This document shows positions 43,289-52,305 of a DNA stretch of 64,000 nucleotides, in pieces; within the stretch, counting starts at the first letter, position 1, and every line of letters starts with the position of its first letter. The notes under the pieces are model-generated. The model was not told where the DNA came from and ran no database searches. It was given only the letters and a program-made list of their open reading frames with translations. The stretch is from the NCBI RefSeq assembly GCF_002749975.1, contig NZ_PEIG01000004.1, forward strand, positions 186,001 to 250,000. Direction: 5' to 3'. Position numbers and translations under genes: made by a program. The stretch comes from Gloeocapsopsis sp. IPPAS B-1203 (GTDB taxonomy: Bacteria; Cyanobacteriota; Cyanobacteriia; Cyanobacteriales; Chroococcidiopsidaceae).

Positions 43289-44422
43289 CTAAAGTGTGTG
43301 CAAAATTTGACTGATAATGTCTTGATATTGAATAGGATTAAAAATTCTTAGTGCTTTCTGACGAGTTTGCTCCCAGTTAATTCTGGGAGCAGTGTTATTT
43401 GCAATTGTATATATTGCATGAGCTATAGATTCAGGTGAAGGTTCACACGTCCAGAAATCTTCTGGTTCAAAAAATTCCTCTAAAGCTGAGGATTTCATTG
43501 TTAAGCTTGGTATACCCATCGATAAGGCATCAATTAGTTTATTAGGCACAGCATTGTATGCTTTTTTTGTATTACCAAAAATACCTAATGCTAAGTCACA
43601 ATTATCAATTAAATACAAAGGTAAAGAATAATTTGAGAATTTCAAATCTTTTCTCAACACAACACAATCTTCAAGTTGATATGAATGAATTTTATTTTCA
43701 TATACTTCAAACAAAGGACTATCGACACCAAATAATGTGCAAGTAAAATGCACTTTTTTTATTAAAATTTGAAGAGCTTGAAGAATATTATCTAATCCAT
43801 GTAGAGGAATAAAGTTTCCCCACCAACAAATTTTTAACTGACCATCTTGCATGAATGCTCTTCTAGATTGCAATATATTATTACTAAAAATAGGAGCAAT
43901 ATAAACTTTATCTGGATTTACCTTAATATCTAATTGTTTTTCCCAGTGTTTAAGTTGGTATTTTGCTGGAGTAATAATATAGTCTGATTGTGTTAGAGCA
44001 AGCCTATCTATCTCGGCTATTCGTCTAGCTTGTGGGCTATTAGGTAAATATTTTTTCTTATCTTCTACAAAAGTGTCATACGATAATATGTACATTTCTA
44101 CAATTAATTTCTTGTTAAAAAAATCGGCTACTCGAATTGTCCTTTCGATAAAGTGGTTATTTATAGGTAGGACATAGATTACATCGGCAAAGTAAGCCTT
44201 TAAATAAAACTCAGCAGTTAGTAAGAATTCAAGAATACGTTTCTTGATGGAAGGTAGTTGGTATGGTCTTGAATAAAACTTTGGAGAAATTAATGAAACA
44301 CAGCAGCCAGAATCAAGTAAAAACTTAATCAGAGTTTGAGAACGATACGCTCCAATGACGTCGCCAATGAGTAAAATTCTGATTTTACTTGGTGCTAGCA
44401 TAAAGCATTGATCAAAGCTCAT
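43289..44422 (-). CDS. Glycosyltransferase (GT-B, GT4-like)
   Basis: A 377-residue GT-B enzyme. The N-terminal domain starts 'KIRILLIGDVIGAYRSQTLI'. The C-terminal domain starts with 'LKICWWGNFIPLHGLDNIL', a match to the GT4 'GNxxxxKG' segment, and has 'LGIFGNTKKAYNAVPNKLIDALSMGIPSLT', the nucleotide-sugar-binding E/K-x7-E-like region. An ATG at 44401 is an alternative start. It probably adds a sugar to a surface glycan together with the flanking genes. The donor cannot be read. Confidence 0.82.
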   Translation of the reverse strand: MSFDQCFMLAPSKIRILLIGDVIGAYRSQTLIKFLLDSGCCVSLISPKFYSRPYQLPSIKKRILEFLLTAEFYLKAYFADVIYVLPINNHFIERTIRVADFFNKKLIVEMYILSYDTFVEDKKKYLPNSPQARRIAEIDRLALTQSDYIITPAKYQLKHWEKQLDIKVNPDKVYIAPIFSNNILQSRRAFMQDGQLKICWWGNFIPLHGLDNILQALQILIKKVHFTCTLFGVDSPLFEVYENKIHSYQLEDCVVLRKDLKFSNYSLPLYLIDNCDLALGIFGNTKKAYNAVPNKLIDALSMGIPSLTMKSSALEEFFEPEDFWTCEPSPESIAHAIYTIANNTAPRINWEQTRQKALRIFNPIQYQDIISQILHTL

Positions 44423-44684
44423 ATTAACCTGCTTTACTTCAGTTCTAGATTAAGTATTTAAAGTATAAACTTATACTACGTCTGCCAAACATTAAGATTT
44501 TGCATCTGGTTTAGAACATCAGATAAGTTTTTAGATAATTTAATTTTAGTGTTGGGTATAGTAGAGTCACAAACCTTTGGCTCAGGGTTAGAAGTCAGTT
44601 AGGACAATAATTCTGAGCTTTTATGATAGAAGTGATTGCCAAGAGAAATCAAGCTTGCTTCTGCTTTAGTTTAGCCTACAAAAG

Positions 44685-45993
44685 CTATGCAACACGGGCA
44701 GGAGATTTTGATAGGGTATAAGCGTTTTGTTGGGCGCGTAAATTATCACAAAATCTACCTGAAGGTAATTCTACATCGTTGTAAGTAAGCACTTGATCTT
44801 TGGGGATATCTCGCAGCAAGCGACATCCTTCGGCTAAGCCCATAGGTAGTAAGTTTTGCTGTAGAGTAATGTTGGAGTTTTCACATTGCCCATAAGTCAT
44901 ATAGTAACCAATGCCATCAAGTACGTCTCCAGCTTTTAAGTTAGTTTTGGCAGTTGCAACGACATCTACTAAAGGTCCGCTGAGTGGAGTCATGACGGCA
45001 TCTTGAAATATAATAGCCCTCGCGACTGACAACGGCACTTCAAAGTGACACAAGTGATACGGCGTGTAGAAGCTATAAAGTGGACCTTCACCTAACTTAT
45101 ACAGGTTTAAATAGTGACATTGCTGAGGATCGTTATGAGTAGCAAACACAAATACACCAGGACTCGGTTTCGCACCAACAACATAATCTACAATTCCGCC
45201 CCATTCGAGTAGTTGCTCAACATTGTATATTTTGGTCATCTCATCAACATGACCATGGTAGTTGTAGCCCAGCATACCGCGCTTAGCTACTTTCATGCCT
45301 GTTGCATTAGCAACGATCGCTTGCTCAAAAGAAATTTTAGTACCATCAGCAAAACTCGTTACCATATGGTTTTTTTGCCCCCAGCGCTGAGCAAACGCTT
45401 CTTGGGTTGTCGGGTTGCGGTAAGGGTCTTGGAGTCCTTTGATGTTACCGCATAATAGTGGAGTGAGACCGATGCTTTTGACGAAGCGGTAGAGATTCAT
45501 TTGGAAGCCAGGCTGATCGCCATCACATGCACTGAGAATAACTCCAGCACGATCGGCATACACTTTAAGAATTGGACCAATTGTGCCGTCAAGTTCTGCA
45601 TTCATGAGAATAATTATGTTTGCGATGGGCGATCGCGGACATCACGATCTGCGCAGCAAACTCAATTGTGCCAGTTACTTCAATGAGTGCATCAATCCCT
45701 TCCGCTTGACACAGCAATAGTGCATCTTCAGTGACTGCATATTGTCCACCAGCGATCGCATCTTCTAACTTACTAACACATGAAACTACTTGGACATCCT
45801 CTACACCAGCCTCAGTATAAGCTTGTTGAGCGCCTTCTAGATGGCGATTAGCAATAGCGACTATCTCCATTCCAGGAACAAAGTTAACGATCTGATTGGT
45901 AATTCCTCGCCCCATAAAGCCAGCGCCAATCATACCAACTCTAATTGGATTATCAGCAGCAGCACGGGCTTGCAGCGCCCTATCGACAATCAT
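44685..45993 (-). pseudogene. SAF-domain NAD(P)-dependent oxidoreductase, frameshifted
   Basis: A homoserine-dehydrogenase-like oxidoreductase fused to a SAF domain, common in cyanobacterial and other glycan clusters. The N-terminal part (45993-45589) contains the Rossmann motif 'VGMIGAGFMGRGI' and 'EVTGTIEFAAQIVMSAIAHRKH'; its frame then runs into a stop. The C-terminal part (45605-44685) begins 'MNAELDGTIGPILKVYADRA' and carries the SAF domain ('GPLVDVVATAKTNLKAGDVLDGIG'). The two frames join naturally at 'HRKH-IILMNAELDG' if one base is restored near 45610-45625. Thus a one-base deletion (or two-base insertion) broke it. Its ATG overlaps the rfbC stop (TGATG). Confidence 0.85.
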
Positions 45994-46544
45994 CACGATT
46001 TAACTCCTATAAAAAAAGATTGAAATAAACACCAAGCCATATCTTTCTGGGAAATTTCACTAACAGGGAGAGGCCATGCAATACTAAAGGTTGGGTCGTC
46101 ATAGCGCAGACCACGCTCATGGTTTGGAGCATAAAATCCACTAACTTGATACACTACCTCAGTGTTATCAACGAGAGTTTGATAGCCGTGGGCACACATT
46201 GCTGGTACATATAAAGCCCGACGATTTTCAGCGGTTAGTTCTACGCCAATATGTTCTAAAAAAGTTGGAGAATCAGGACGCATATCGATAATGACGTCAT
46301 AGATCGCACCCTGAGTACAGCGAATCAACTTTACTTCGCGGGCTGGAGCAATTTGATAATGCATTCCCCGCACTGTTCCCTTTTTATAGTTGAAAGATAA
46401 ATTGCCTTGTGCAACAACTGGTTTAAGACCATGTGCTGCAAATTCCCGCGCACAGAAGGTTCGTGCAAAAAAACCTCGATGGTCTTGTCGTTGTTCTATG
46501 TCAATAATGAATGCATCTTTGAGCTTCGTTTTGATGAATTTCAT
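45993..46544 (-). CDS. rfbC: dTDP-4-dehydrorhamnose 3,5-epimerase family
   Basis: A 183-residue RmlC-type cupin. It has 'DHRGFFARTFCAREFAAHGL', 'KKGTVRGMHYQ' (His of the active site), 'GAIYDVIIDMR' and the general acid Tyr in 'NTEVVYQVSGFYAP'. It converts the 4-keto-6-deoxy-glucose nucleotide sugar into the 3,5-epimer; with an rfbF gene nearby, the substrate may be a CDP-sugar rather than dTDP. The protein is full-length. Its stop overlaps the start of the frameshifted oxidoreductase gene. Confidence 0.92.
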   Translation of the reverse strand: MKFIKTKLKDAFIIDIEQRQDHRGFFARTFCAREFAAHGLKPVVAQGNLSFNYKKGTVRGMHYQIAPAREVKLIRCTQGAIYDVIIDMRPDSPTFLEHIGVELTAENRRALYVPAMCAHGYQTLVDNTEVVYQVSGFYAPNHERGLRYDDPTFSIAWPLPVSEISQKDMAWCLFQSFFIGVKS

Positions 46545-46673
46545 GTGTGTAAAATTTATATACTAACTCTGACTTTTAAATGAGATTGTTCAATAATTTG
46601 CCTAGCGTTAGCGAAGATGTCGCTGCGGGAGAAGGTGCATTGCAGACATGGATTGCGTGTTGACTTTTCACAA

Positions 46674-46914
46674 TCAAGAAATCATCGCTGTCTTAGTAAA
46701 CGAGTGAATCATTTCTGCAATAGCTTGATCTGCATACTTTGCTGCTAGTTTCCAAAGACCTGGGTAGGTGATAATTTCAGTAAAATCGCGTAGGTCAAAA
46801 TCTGTTTTGATGTAACGCCCAACTATTTTCTTTTTCTAAAACTAGAATGCGTACACTTGGGTAGAGTTGACCTATACCAACAATACCTCCACCTATAATT
46901 GCGAAATCATACAT
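46674..46914 (-). pseudogene. L-2-hydroxyglutarate oxidase (LhgO) remnant
   Basis: It starts at ATG 46914 with 'MYDFAIIGGGIVGI', the FAD-binding loop of an LhgO-type enzyme, and has 'YPSVRILVLEKE', 'SWALHQN', then a frame break and 'DFDLRDFTEIITYPGLWKLA' and 'AKYADQAIAEMIHSFTK' from much further on in the family. Two or more deletions have reduced a ~400-residue enzyme to 80 codons. It overlaps the end of the next small gene by one base. Confidence 0.8.
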
Positions 46915-47075
46915 TATTCCCTTTCCTTTGACATATTCTTCCCTAAATACAGATGACGTTTTGATTCTTTAGGTACTTGAGAATTAAACCTCAATAAACT
47001 CATAATCAAGACAGAAAGTATAAACGAACTGATAAAAGCAGTAGCAAAACCAACCAAGAACCCTGTTATAAACAT
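46914..47075 (-). CDS. Small single-span membrane protein
   Basis: A 53-residue frame: a hydrophobic N-terminus 'MFITGFLVGFATAFISSFIL', then 'SVLIMSLLRFNSQVPKESKRHLYLGKNMSKERE', which is polar. The stop overlaps the LhgO remnant's start (TAATG). Function unknown; it may be a former partner in the glycan cluster, or its overlap with a pseudogene may mean it is residual itself. Confidence 0.4.
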   Translation of the reverse strand: MFITGFLVGFATAFISSFILSVLIMSLLRFNSQVPKESKRHLYLGKNMSKERE

Positions 47076-47148
47076 TGAATTTGCCTGCTAAGTTTAAAAG
47101 AAATGAGATCGCTTTATTAAAACTAAATCTTAAGATAGTGGTACTTTA

Positions 47149-47820
47149 CTACCAAACTTTCCAAGGAGCTTGACCATTTTTCCAGAGATTCTCTAAGTAG
47201 TTTTTATCTCGTAACGTGTCCATTGGTTGCCAAAAGCCAGTATGTTTAAAAGCAGATAGCTGTTGCATGTAAGCTAATTTTTCTAGTGGTTCTTTTTCCC
47301 AAACGGTAAAGTCATCTGCAATATAGTCAATAACTTCAGGTTCTAAGACAAAAAAACCACCATTTATCCAAGCACCATCCCCTCCAGGCTTTTCTTGAAA
47401 ACTAATGAGTTCTTCAATATTGACACTGCTGACTCCATCTCCATAAGTGAAACAAAATGTTTGGTTGCCAATATGTTCTCTGACTCGAAGAAGTCGTCCA
47501 CCAGTCATCGTTAGTTCACCCGTATCTACAAGCGTGCTTCGCCAAGGTTCAGCATAACCACAGTGAATATTCATTTGATTGAAACGTACATCGAGAGTAA
47601 TATCAGACATATGCAAAAAGTAATTTGCAAAGTATTCCTTAATTACATAGCCTTTGTAGCCACAGCAAATAATGAAATCATTAATGTTATAGGTGGAATA
47701 TATTTTCATAATGTGCCATAAAATAGGACGGCTCCCAATTTCTACCATGGGCTTTGGCTTAAGTGAAGTTTCTTCACTAATGCGAGTGCCAAGTCCGCCA
47801 GCAAGAATGACTGCTTTCAT
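47149..47820 (-). CDS. rfbF: Glucose-1-phosphate cytidylyltransferase with internal deletion
   Basis: From ATG 47820 ([20 protein letters not shown]) a 223-residue RfbF. It makes CDP-glucose from CTP and glucose-1-phosphate. Present are the nucleotide loop '[11 protein letters not shown]', '[15 protein letters not shown]', 'FTYGDGV' (Mg Asp) and '[16 protein letters not shown]'. In the family, about 32 residues lie between the 'YGDGV' helix and 'SFQEKP', including the 'PPGRFGAL' strand; here 'EELI' is directly followed by '[16 protein letters not shown]'. The frame is kept but the enzyme is probably inactive. Its usual length is about 257. Confidence 0.88.
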   Translation of the reverse strand: MKAVILAGGLGTRISEETSLKPKPMVEIGSRPILWHIMKIYSTYNINDFIICCGYKGYVIKEYFANYFLHMSDITLDVRFNQMNIHCGYAEPWRSTLVDTGELTMTGGRLLRVREHIGNQTFCFTYGDGVSSVNIEELISFQEKPGGDGAWINGGFFVLEPEVIDYIADDFTVWEKEPLEKLAYMQQLSAFKHTGFWQPMDTLRDKNYLENLWKNGQAPWKVW

Positions 47821-48430
47821 AAAACAAAAAGATTTAAATGAGTAGAGTTTTTTGTAAGTGGTATATTCAAAGTTTATAAATTTCAGTTCAAATAAAAAAA
47901 AATGTATCTCAGCCATTACAAAGTTACATGAAATTAATAGCTCGACATCAAAAATGAAGTTACAACGAGCAACCTGTCATGTATTTATAGAGTTAAGATA
48001 TTTCTATTTACAGTTCAAGTTTATCTAGCTCTAAGTTAAGATTAACAAAAAAAATCTCCTCCTTGACTACGTAGAAGCTTTAAATTATTCTATGTTGTTA
48101 AATTCCAACAGAATAAAGATGAAAATGATGAGTAGATGTGAGCTGCCTAAAAATTGTTTTTCATTCAAAAGAAACTAAAACTGAGTTACCAATAATAGGT
48201 CAGTCAATATTCTTAGAACATCACTATTGCTACCAAATACTGTTTCTTACTTGAATTAGCATCCTCCTTTGTACATCTCGGTTAGTAGTACTCTTAACGA
48301 TTCAAATCTAACCGGAAATCATTGCTCACATACTCTTTGAAAAACTGAAGCTTGTCGATACAGATAAGTTTAGGTTTTATTCAGTCCGAATAATCTTTTA
48401 TGACAAAAGCAGAGTAAAACGACCTTAACT
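47821..48430. other. 610-base stretch without a gene
   Basis: Between divergent genes. AT-rich. A shared motif (48352-48384) lies near the HTH gene. I saw no tRNA, no repeat of the two-hairpin family and no terminator. Promoters for rfbF and the HTH gene must lie here. Confidence 0.5.
48352..48384 (+). repeat. Shared motif, copy 1 (TTGTCGATAC ... TTTATTCAG)
   Basis: TTGTCGATACAGAT, 10 bases, TTTATTCAG. The same two blocks occur in the same orientation at 49748-49769. It lies about 50-80 bases before the HTH gene at 48431. Confidence 0.55.
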
Positions 48431-48928
48431 ATGCCAAAACGTTTAACACTTGCACCACATCTCAACTTAGAAGAGTTGGAACGTCACTATCGCCAAGCTT
48501 CAAATGTTACTGAAAGCCGTCACTATCAAGTAATTTTGCTACTAGCAAAAGGCTGGAAAAGTGAAGCAGTTGCTGCTGTAACAGGATATACTCGTACCCG
48601 TATTTATGGAATTGTCAAAGCCTACAACGATCGCGGTGCTGAAGCCTTAAGCGATCGCCGCCAACAAAACTCTGGTGCACCTACACTAATTAGTGATTTT
48701 CAGCAAGCACAGCTTTGGCAAGTTCTTCAAAGCAAGTCTCCTGACGAAAAATTGTGGAATGGGCGTGAAGTAGCCGATTATCTCAGTGAGTTAACTGGAA
48801 AACGGATCAGCCGTCAACGGGGATGGGAAATCTTGCGTCGCATAAACTTTGCGCAGACATCGACGCAGCAAAAACAGTGGAAAAAAGCGAACAAGCACAA
48901 CTGCACAGATCAAGAAAAGCTTATTTAG
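48431..48928 (+). CDS. Orphan helix-turn-helix protein (IS630-transposase-like N-terminus), copy 1
   Basis: A 165-residue protein with two HTH units like the DNA-binding part of IS630/Tc1 transposases: 'MPKRLTLAPHLNLEELERHYRQA', 'SRHYQVILLLAKGWKSEAVAAVTGYTRTRIYGIVKAYNDRG', and a winged helix 'LWNGREVADYLSELTGKRISRQRGWEILRRINF'. There is no DDE catalytic domain. Its paralogue (49190-49651) faces it. Such free-standing proteins may be regulators domesticated from a transposase. Confidence 0.8.
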   Translation: MPKRLTLAPHLNLEELERHYRQASNVTESRHYQVILLLAKGWKSEAVAAVTGYTRTRIYGIVKAYNDRGAEALSDRRQQNSGAPTLISDFQQAQLWQVLQSKSPDEKLWNGREVADYLSELTGKRISRQRGWEILRRINFAQTSTQQKQWKKANKHNCTDQEKLI

Positions 48929-49189
48929 AGTTAGCGCTGCGATACTTCTTTTATTTTACTTACAAATTTACAAGCTTAATTACAAATAATTTACCGGACT
49001 TTATATGTCCTCGAAGCTAATTTCAATTTTTTTTACATAAGTATTATGATCTTGCAAGAATTAACTATCAATGGTGTTTCCACAGTCACTTAGTTTTCGT
49101 TCTGTATTAAATAACAGATTTTGTTTGAGAAAGTGTGATTCTATTAGTGCCCAACTCTGTTAAATCTCAATTCAAAAGTTATTAAGTTT

Positions 49190-49651
49190 TTATGCTTCTG
49201 TCTTGTGACAAGGTTGGGCTACCTCTATGCTCTTTTGTAGAAGGCGTAAATACTCCCACCCTCGTTGAACTGCAACAGGACGCTTGAGAAGTTTGCTCAT
49301 CCATTCAGCTACCCTACGGCTATTCCATGCTTCTCCATCAGGCGCAGGTTTTTGCAAAGCTTGGGCTAGTTGAGCTTGTTGCCCTTTTGTGAGCAAAGTG
49401 GGTGCCCCAGGTTGGTTACGACGGCGGTTTCTGAGCACCTCTGGTCCATGTTGATTATACTGACGAGTAAGGCGACGAATTGAATTAGGAGTATAACCAA
49501 CTACAGCGGCAATGTCTTTTGTCTGCTTACCTTGTGCTAGTAACCAGATAGTTTGATAACGCGTTAGTTCGACACCATCTCGCGCTTGACGATAGCATCT
49601 TTCTAGTTCTTCTAGGGTGAGGTGGGCTTTTACAGTTAAGCGTTTCGGCAT
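49190..49651 (-). CDS. Orphan helix-turn-helix protein (IS630-transposase-like N-terminus), copy 2
   Basis: A 153-residue paralogue of the 48431 gene: 'MPKRLTVKAHLTLEELERCYRQA' and 'YQTIWLLAQGKQTKDIAAVVGYTPNSIRRLTRQYNQHG', then 'AWNSRRVAEWMSKLLKRPVAVQRGWEYLRLL'. The two share roughly half of their residues and the same domain order, but differ after the winged helix. They are convergent, 261 bases apart, with no inverted repeats around them, so this is not a plain insertion sequence. Confidence 0.8.
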   Translation of the reverse strand: MPKRLTVKAHLTLEELERCYRQARDGVELTRYQTIWLLAQGKQTKDIAAVVGYTPNSIRRLTRQYNQHGPEVLRNRRRNQPGAPTLLTKGQQAQLAQALQKPAPDGEAWNSRRVAEWMSKLLKRPVAVQRGWEYLRLLQKSIEVAQPCHKTEA

Positions 49652-49747
49652 AAAAGAAATTGCGTTCTTTGTCAGATGGCTGCACCAAAGTAATACTTCA
49701 ATCTACAGTACTACTTCAAACCACATTGTGCTTGTGATCGTCAAAAT

Positions 49748-49769
49748 TTGTCGATACGGATTTATTCAG
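49748..49769 (+). repeat. Shared motif, copy 2 (TTGTCGATAC ... TTTATTCAG)
   Basis: TTGTCGATACGGA directly followed by TTTATTCAG. It lies about 140 bases before uraH and about 100 bases before the second HTH gene, which reads the other way. Confidence 0.55.
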
Positions 49770-49910
49770 GAGTAGCGGATGAGCTACATTCACGCGAATC
49801 TAGCTTTGCGATCGCCTATTGACACAAAAAATGTATTACTCACTGCATTTTTATTCTTGTACTAAACTTAAATTCAGCAACATTGGCTGAATAGGGTTAG
49901 CTTCAAGATT

Positions 49911-50273
49911 ATGGCAGGTAAACTGACTACTCATGTTTTAGATACAGCCCACGGCTGTCCAGCTGCCAATGTAGGTGTTGAACTGTGGCTGGTGGATACT
50001 CAGTCTGGACAAAAAACACTGCTCAAAGCGATCGCAACTAACCATGATGGTCGCACCGACGTACCATTGTTATCTGATGAAGAACTCAAAGTCGGTACTT
50101 ATGAGTTAGTTTTCGTAGTACACGATTATTTTGCAAAAATTTTAGATAATTTACCAAATCCGCCTTTTCTCAATCGTATTCCTATTCAATTTGGTATTGC
50201 TGACCTTGCAGCACATTATCACGTTCCCTTACTAGTTTCTCCTTGGTCATACAGTACTTATCGCGGTAGCTAA
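49911..50273 (+). CDS. uraH: 5-hydroxyisourate hydrolase
   Basis: A 120-residue transthyretin-like enzyme that hydrolyses 5-hydroxyisourate, the product of urate oxidation. The active-site residues are present: His in '[14 protein letters not shown]', Arg in '[10 protein letters not shown]', His in '[21 protein letters not shown]', and the signature C-terminal Tyr-Arg-Gly-Ser. It begins the urate cluster, with the permease and HpxO downstream on the same strand; 513 bases separate it from the permease. No uraD (OHCU decarboxylase) or allantoinase is in the window. Confidence 0.95.
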   Translation: MAGKLTTHVLDTAHGCPAANVGVELWLVDTQSGQKTLLKAIATNHDGRTDVPLLSDEELKVGTYELVFVVHDYFAKILDNLPNPPFLNRIPIQFGIADLAAHYHVPLLVSPWSYSTYRGS

Positions 50274-50785
50274 TTTTTGAAAATCAATGCCAATGACGAT
50301 AAAGTCTTAATAATTTTCAAGCGATCGCAATTCCAATGCTTCGCCGAGGTAGTCGCTTCTAAACAACGAATTGCTATATCAGTCTTGAAATTAATTTGTT
50401 AGTTGGTTTGCTAGTATCTCTAAGCACTACTTCTAGCAAGGATTTGCACAATTAGTTTTATGAAGCAACGCAAGTTTTGTTATTTTAAATACAAAAAAAT
50501 AGGCAAACATAGTTATAACTTATGATCTGTACTGTTATAGCAGTATACAGAATACATTAAAACTTAAATCTGTTAAGTAACTTAATGATATGCATGCTCA
50601 GCAGAAAGTTCAGCACTGCTAAACATTGCTGACATTCAAATTACCATAATTTTGTAGATTTACAAAGTCAATAATTAGCTGAAAAATATTTTTTTTGTAA
50701 CCCAAAAATGCTAACAAAGCTACTAACATGTAGCCAATTAACAAAAAAAATCTCAATTTTGTTTTGATACATTGATTAATTTAAA
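50274..50785. other. 512-base gap in the urate cluster with an imperfect palindrome
   Basis: No gene-like frame. An imperfect inverted repeat (50527-50550, CTGTACTG...CAGTATACAG) and several TA-rich runs are present. It could hold the operator for the permease and hpxO. Confidence 0.45.
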
Positions 50786-52216
50786 ATGACAAAAGCTGAA
50801 GTTAGATCAGAAGAACGTGTTGACGTCAAACCTACGCACGGATTAATTTATGGTCTAAATGATAGACCTCCATTCGTTGAAGCTGCGTTAGCAGCAGCAC
50901 AGCACGTATTAGCTATCTTTGTCGGTATCATTACGCCACCACTATTGATTAGTAGCGCGTTGCAATTAAATCCAGTCGATACTGCTTATATCGTTAGCAT
51001 GTCGCTGTTTATTTCAGGAGTTGCAACATTTATTCAGGCAAAAAAAATTGGACCTATTGGTTCAGGTTTACTAAGTATTCAAGGCACAAGTTTCTCGTTT
51101 TTAGGGCCAATTATTGCTGCAGGAACAGCAGTCATTGAAGCTGGCGGTACGCCTGAGAATGCACTGAGTTTGATTTTTGGTTTATGTTTCTTCGGTTCAT
51201 TTATTGAAATTTTCTTGAGTCGCTTCCTGCATTTGGTAAAAAAAATTATTACTCCATTGGTTACTGGTACGATTGTCAGCATCATTGGTCTGACGCTAAT
51301 CAAAACAGCCATAATTAGTATTGGAGGAGGGGTAGTAGCGCAGCAGAATAATACATTTGGTAGCCCTCAAAATTTGGGAGTTGCAGTGCTGGTACTTTTC
51401 ACAATTATTGTGCTCAATATCAGCAAAAATCCGATGTTACGCATGAGTTCTGTTGTAGTGGGACTTATCGTAGGTTACGTTGTTGCTAGTTTCTTGGGAA
51501 TGGTTAACTTCAGTGGTTTGCAAGGACTACCTGTGATTGCAGCGCCCATTCCCTTTCGATACGGGCTAAGTTTTAACTTTGCCGCATTTATTCCATTCAT
51601 TCTGCTTTATCTCATTACAACAATTGAATCGATTGGCGATTTAACTGCGACATCGGCGGTATCAGGTGAGCCAATTAAAGGCAGCCTCTATATGCGTAGA
51701 ATCAAGGGTGGAGTACTAGGAGATGGAGTCAATTCCCTAATTGCTGCGGTATTTAATACATTTCCAAATACAACATTCAGTCAAAATAATGGTGTCATTC
51801 AAATTACAGGAGTCGGTAGCCGCTACATCGGTTATTTTATCGCTGCTATTCTAGCCTTACTAGGGTTGTTTCCATTGGTTGGCGGTATCTTTCGCAGCTT
51901 ACCTCAACCTGTCCTAGGTGGCGCTACTATCATTATGTTTGGCTCAATTGTGGTTGCAGGTATTAATATTCTTTCGTCGGTTCAGCTTGATCGCCGTGCG
52001 TTAATCGTCGTGGGAACATCTTTAGCAATTGGCTTAGGCGTGACGTATGTGCCTGAAATTCTTGATAATATGCCAACGCTAGTTAAGAGTATCTTTTCTT
52101 CGGGAATTTCAGCAGGTGGACTTACAGCGATCGTATTGAATTGGGTGCTTCCCCAAGAAGTGAACGAAAGTAGTGCAGAAGAAATGAGTTCTGAAGACTT
52201 AGCTTCAGAAGCTTAG
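50786..52216 (+). CDS. Urate/xanthine permease (NCS2 family)
   Basis: A 476-residue nucleobase:cation symporter with about 12-14 spans. NCS2/NAT features are visible: 'AAQHVLAIFVGIITPPLL' (QH of the first span), 'SIQGTSFSFLGPI', 'TTIESIGDLTATSAVSG' with the substrate-binding Glu, and the NAT-type motif 'TFSQNNGVIQITGVGSR'. The position between a 5-hydroxyisourate hydrolase and urate hydroxylase points to urate or xanthine as substrate. The tail is acidic. The next gene starts 90 bases after the stop. Confidence 0.9.
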   Translation: MTKAEVRSEERVDVKPTHGLIYGLNDRPPFVEAALAAAQHVLAIFVGIITPPLLISSALQLNPVDTAYIVSMSLFISGVATFIQAKKIGPIGSGLLSIQGTSFSFLGPIIAAGTAVIEAGGTPENALSLIFGLCFFGSFIEIFLSRFLHLVKKIITPLVTGTIVSIIGLTLIKTAIISIGGGVVAQQNNTFGSPQNLGVAVLVLFTIIVLNISKNPMLRMSSVVVGLIVGYVVASFLGMVNFSGLQGLPVIAAPIPFRYGLSFNFAAFIPFILLYLITTIESIGDLTATSAVSGEPIKGSLYMRRIKGGVLGDGVNSLIAAVFNTFPNTTFSQNNGVIQITGVGSRYIGYFIAAILALLGLFPLVGGIFRSLPQPVLGGATIIMFGSIVVAGINILSSVQLDRRALIVVGTSLAIGLGVTYVPEILDNMPTLVKSIFSSGISAGGLTAIVLNWVLPQEVNESSAEEMSSEDLASEA

Positions 52217-52305
52217 AACTTCATAAAGAGGATACCCGACGCGATCGCACCCGAATTCAATCATATAGAGACTACAAGAACTCATTGTCAGCGGAGGCAA
52301 ACACA

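Noticed and set aside
48431-49651. The two HTH genes as ends of one IS630 insertion sequence
   Set aside because: They face each other, lack a catalytic domain and have no inverted terminal repeats or TA duplication that I could see.
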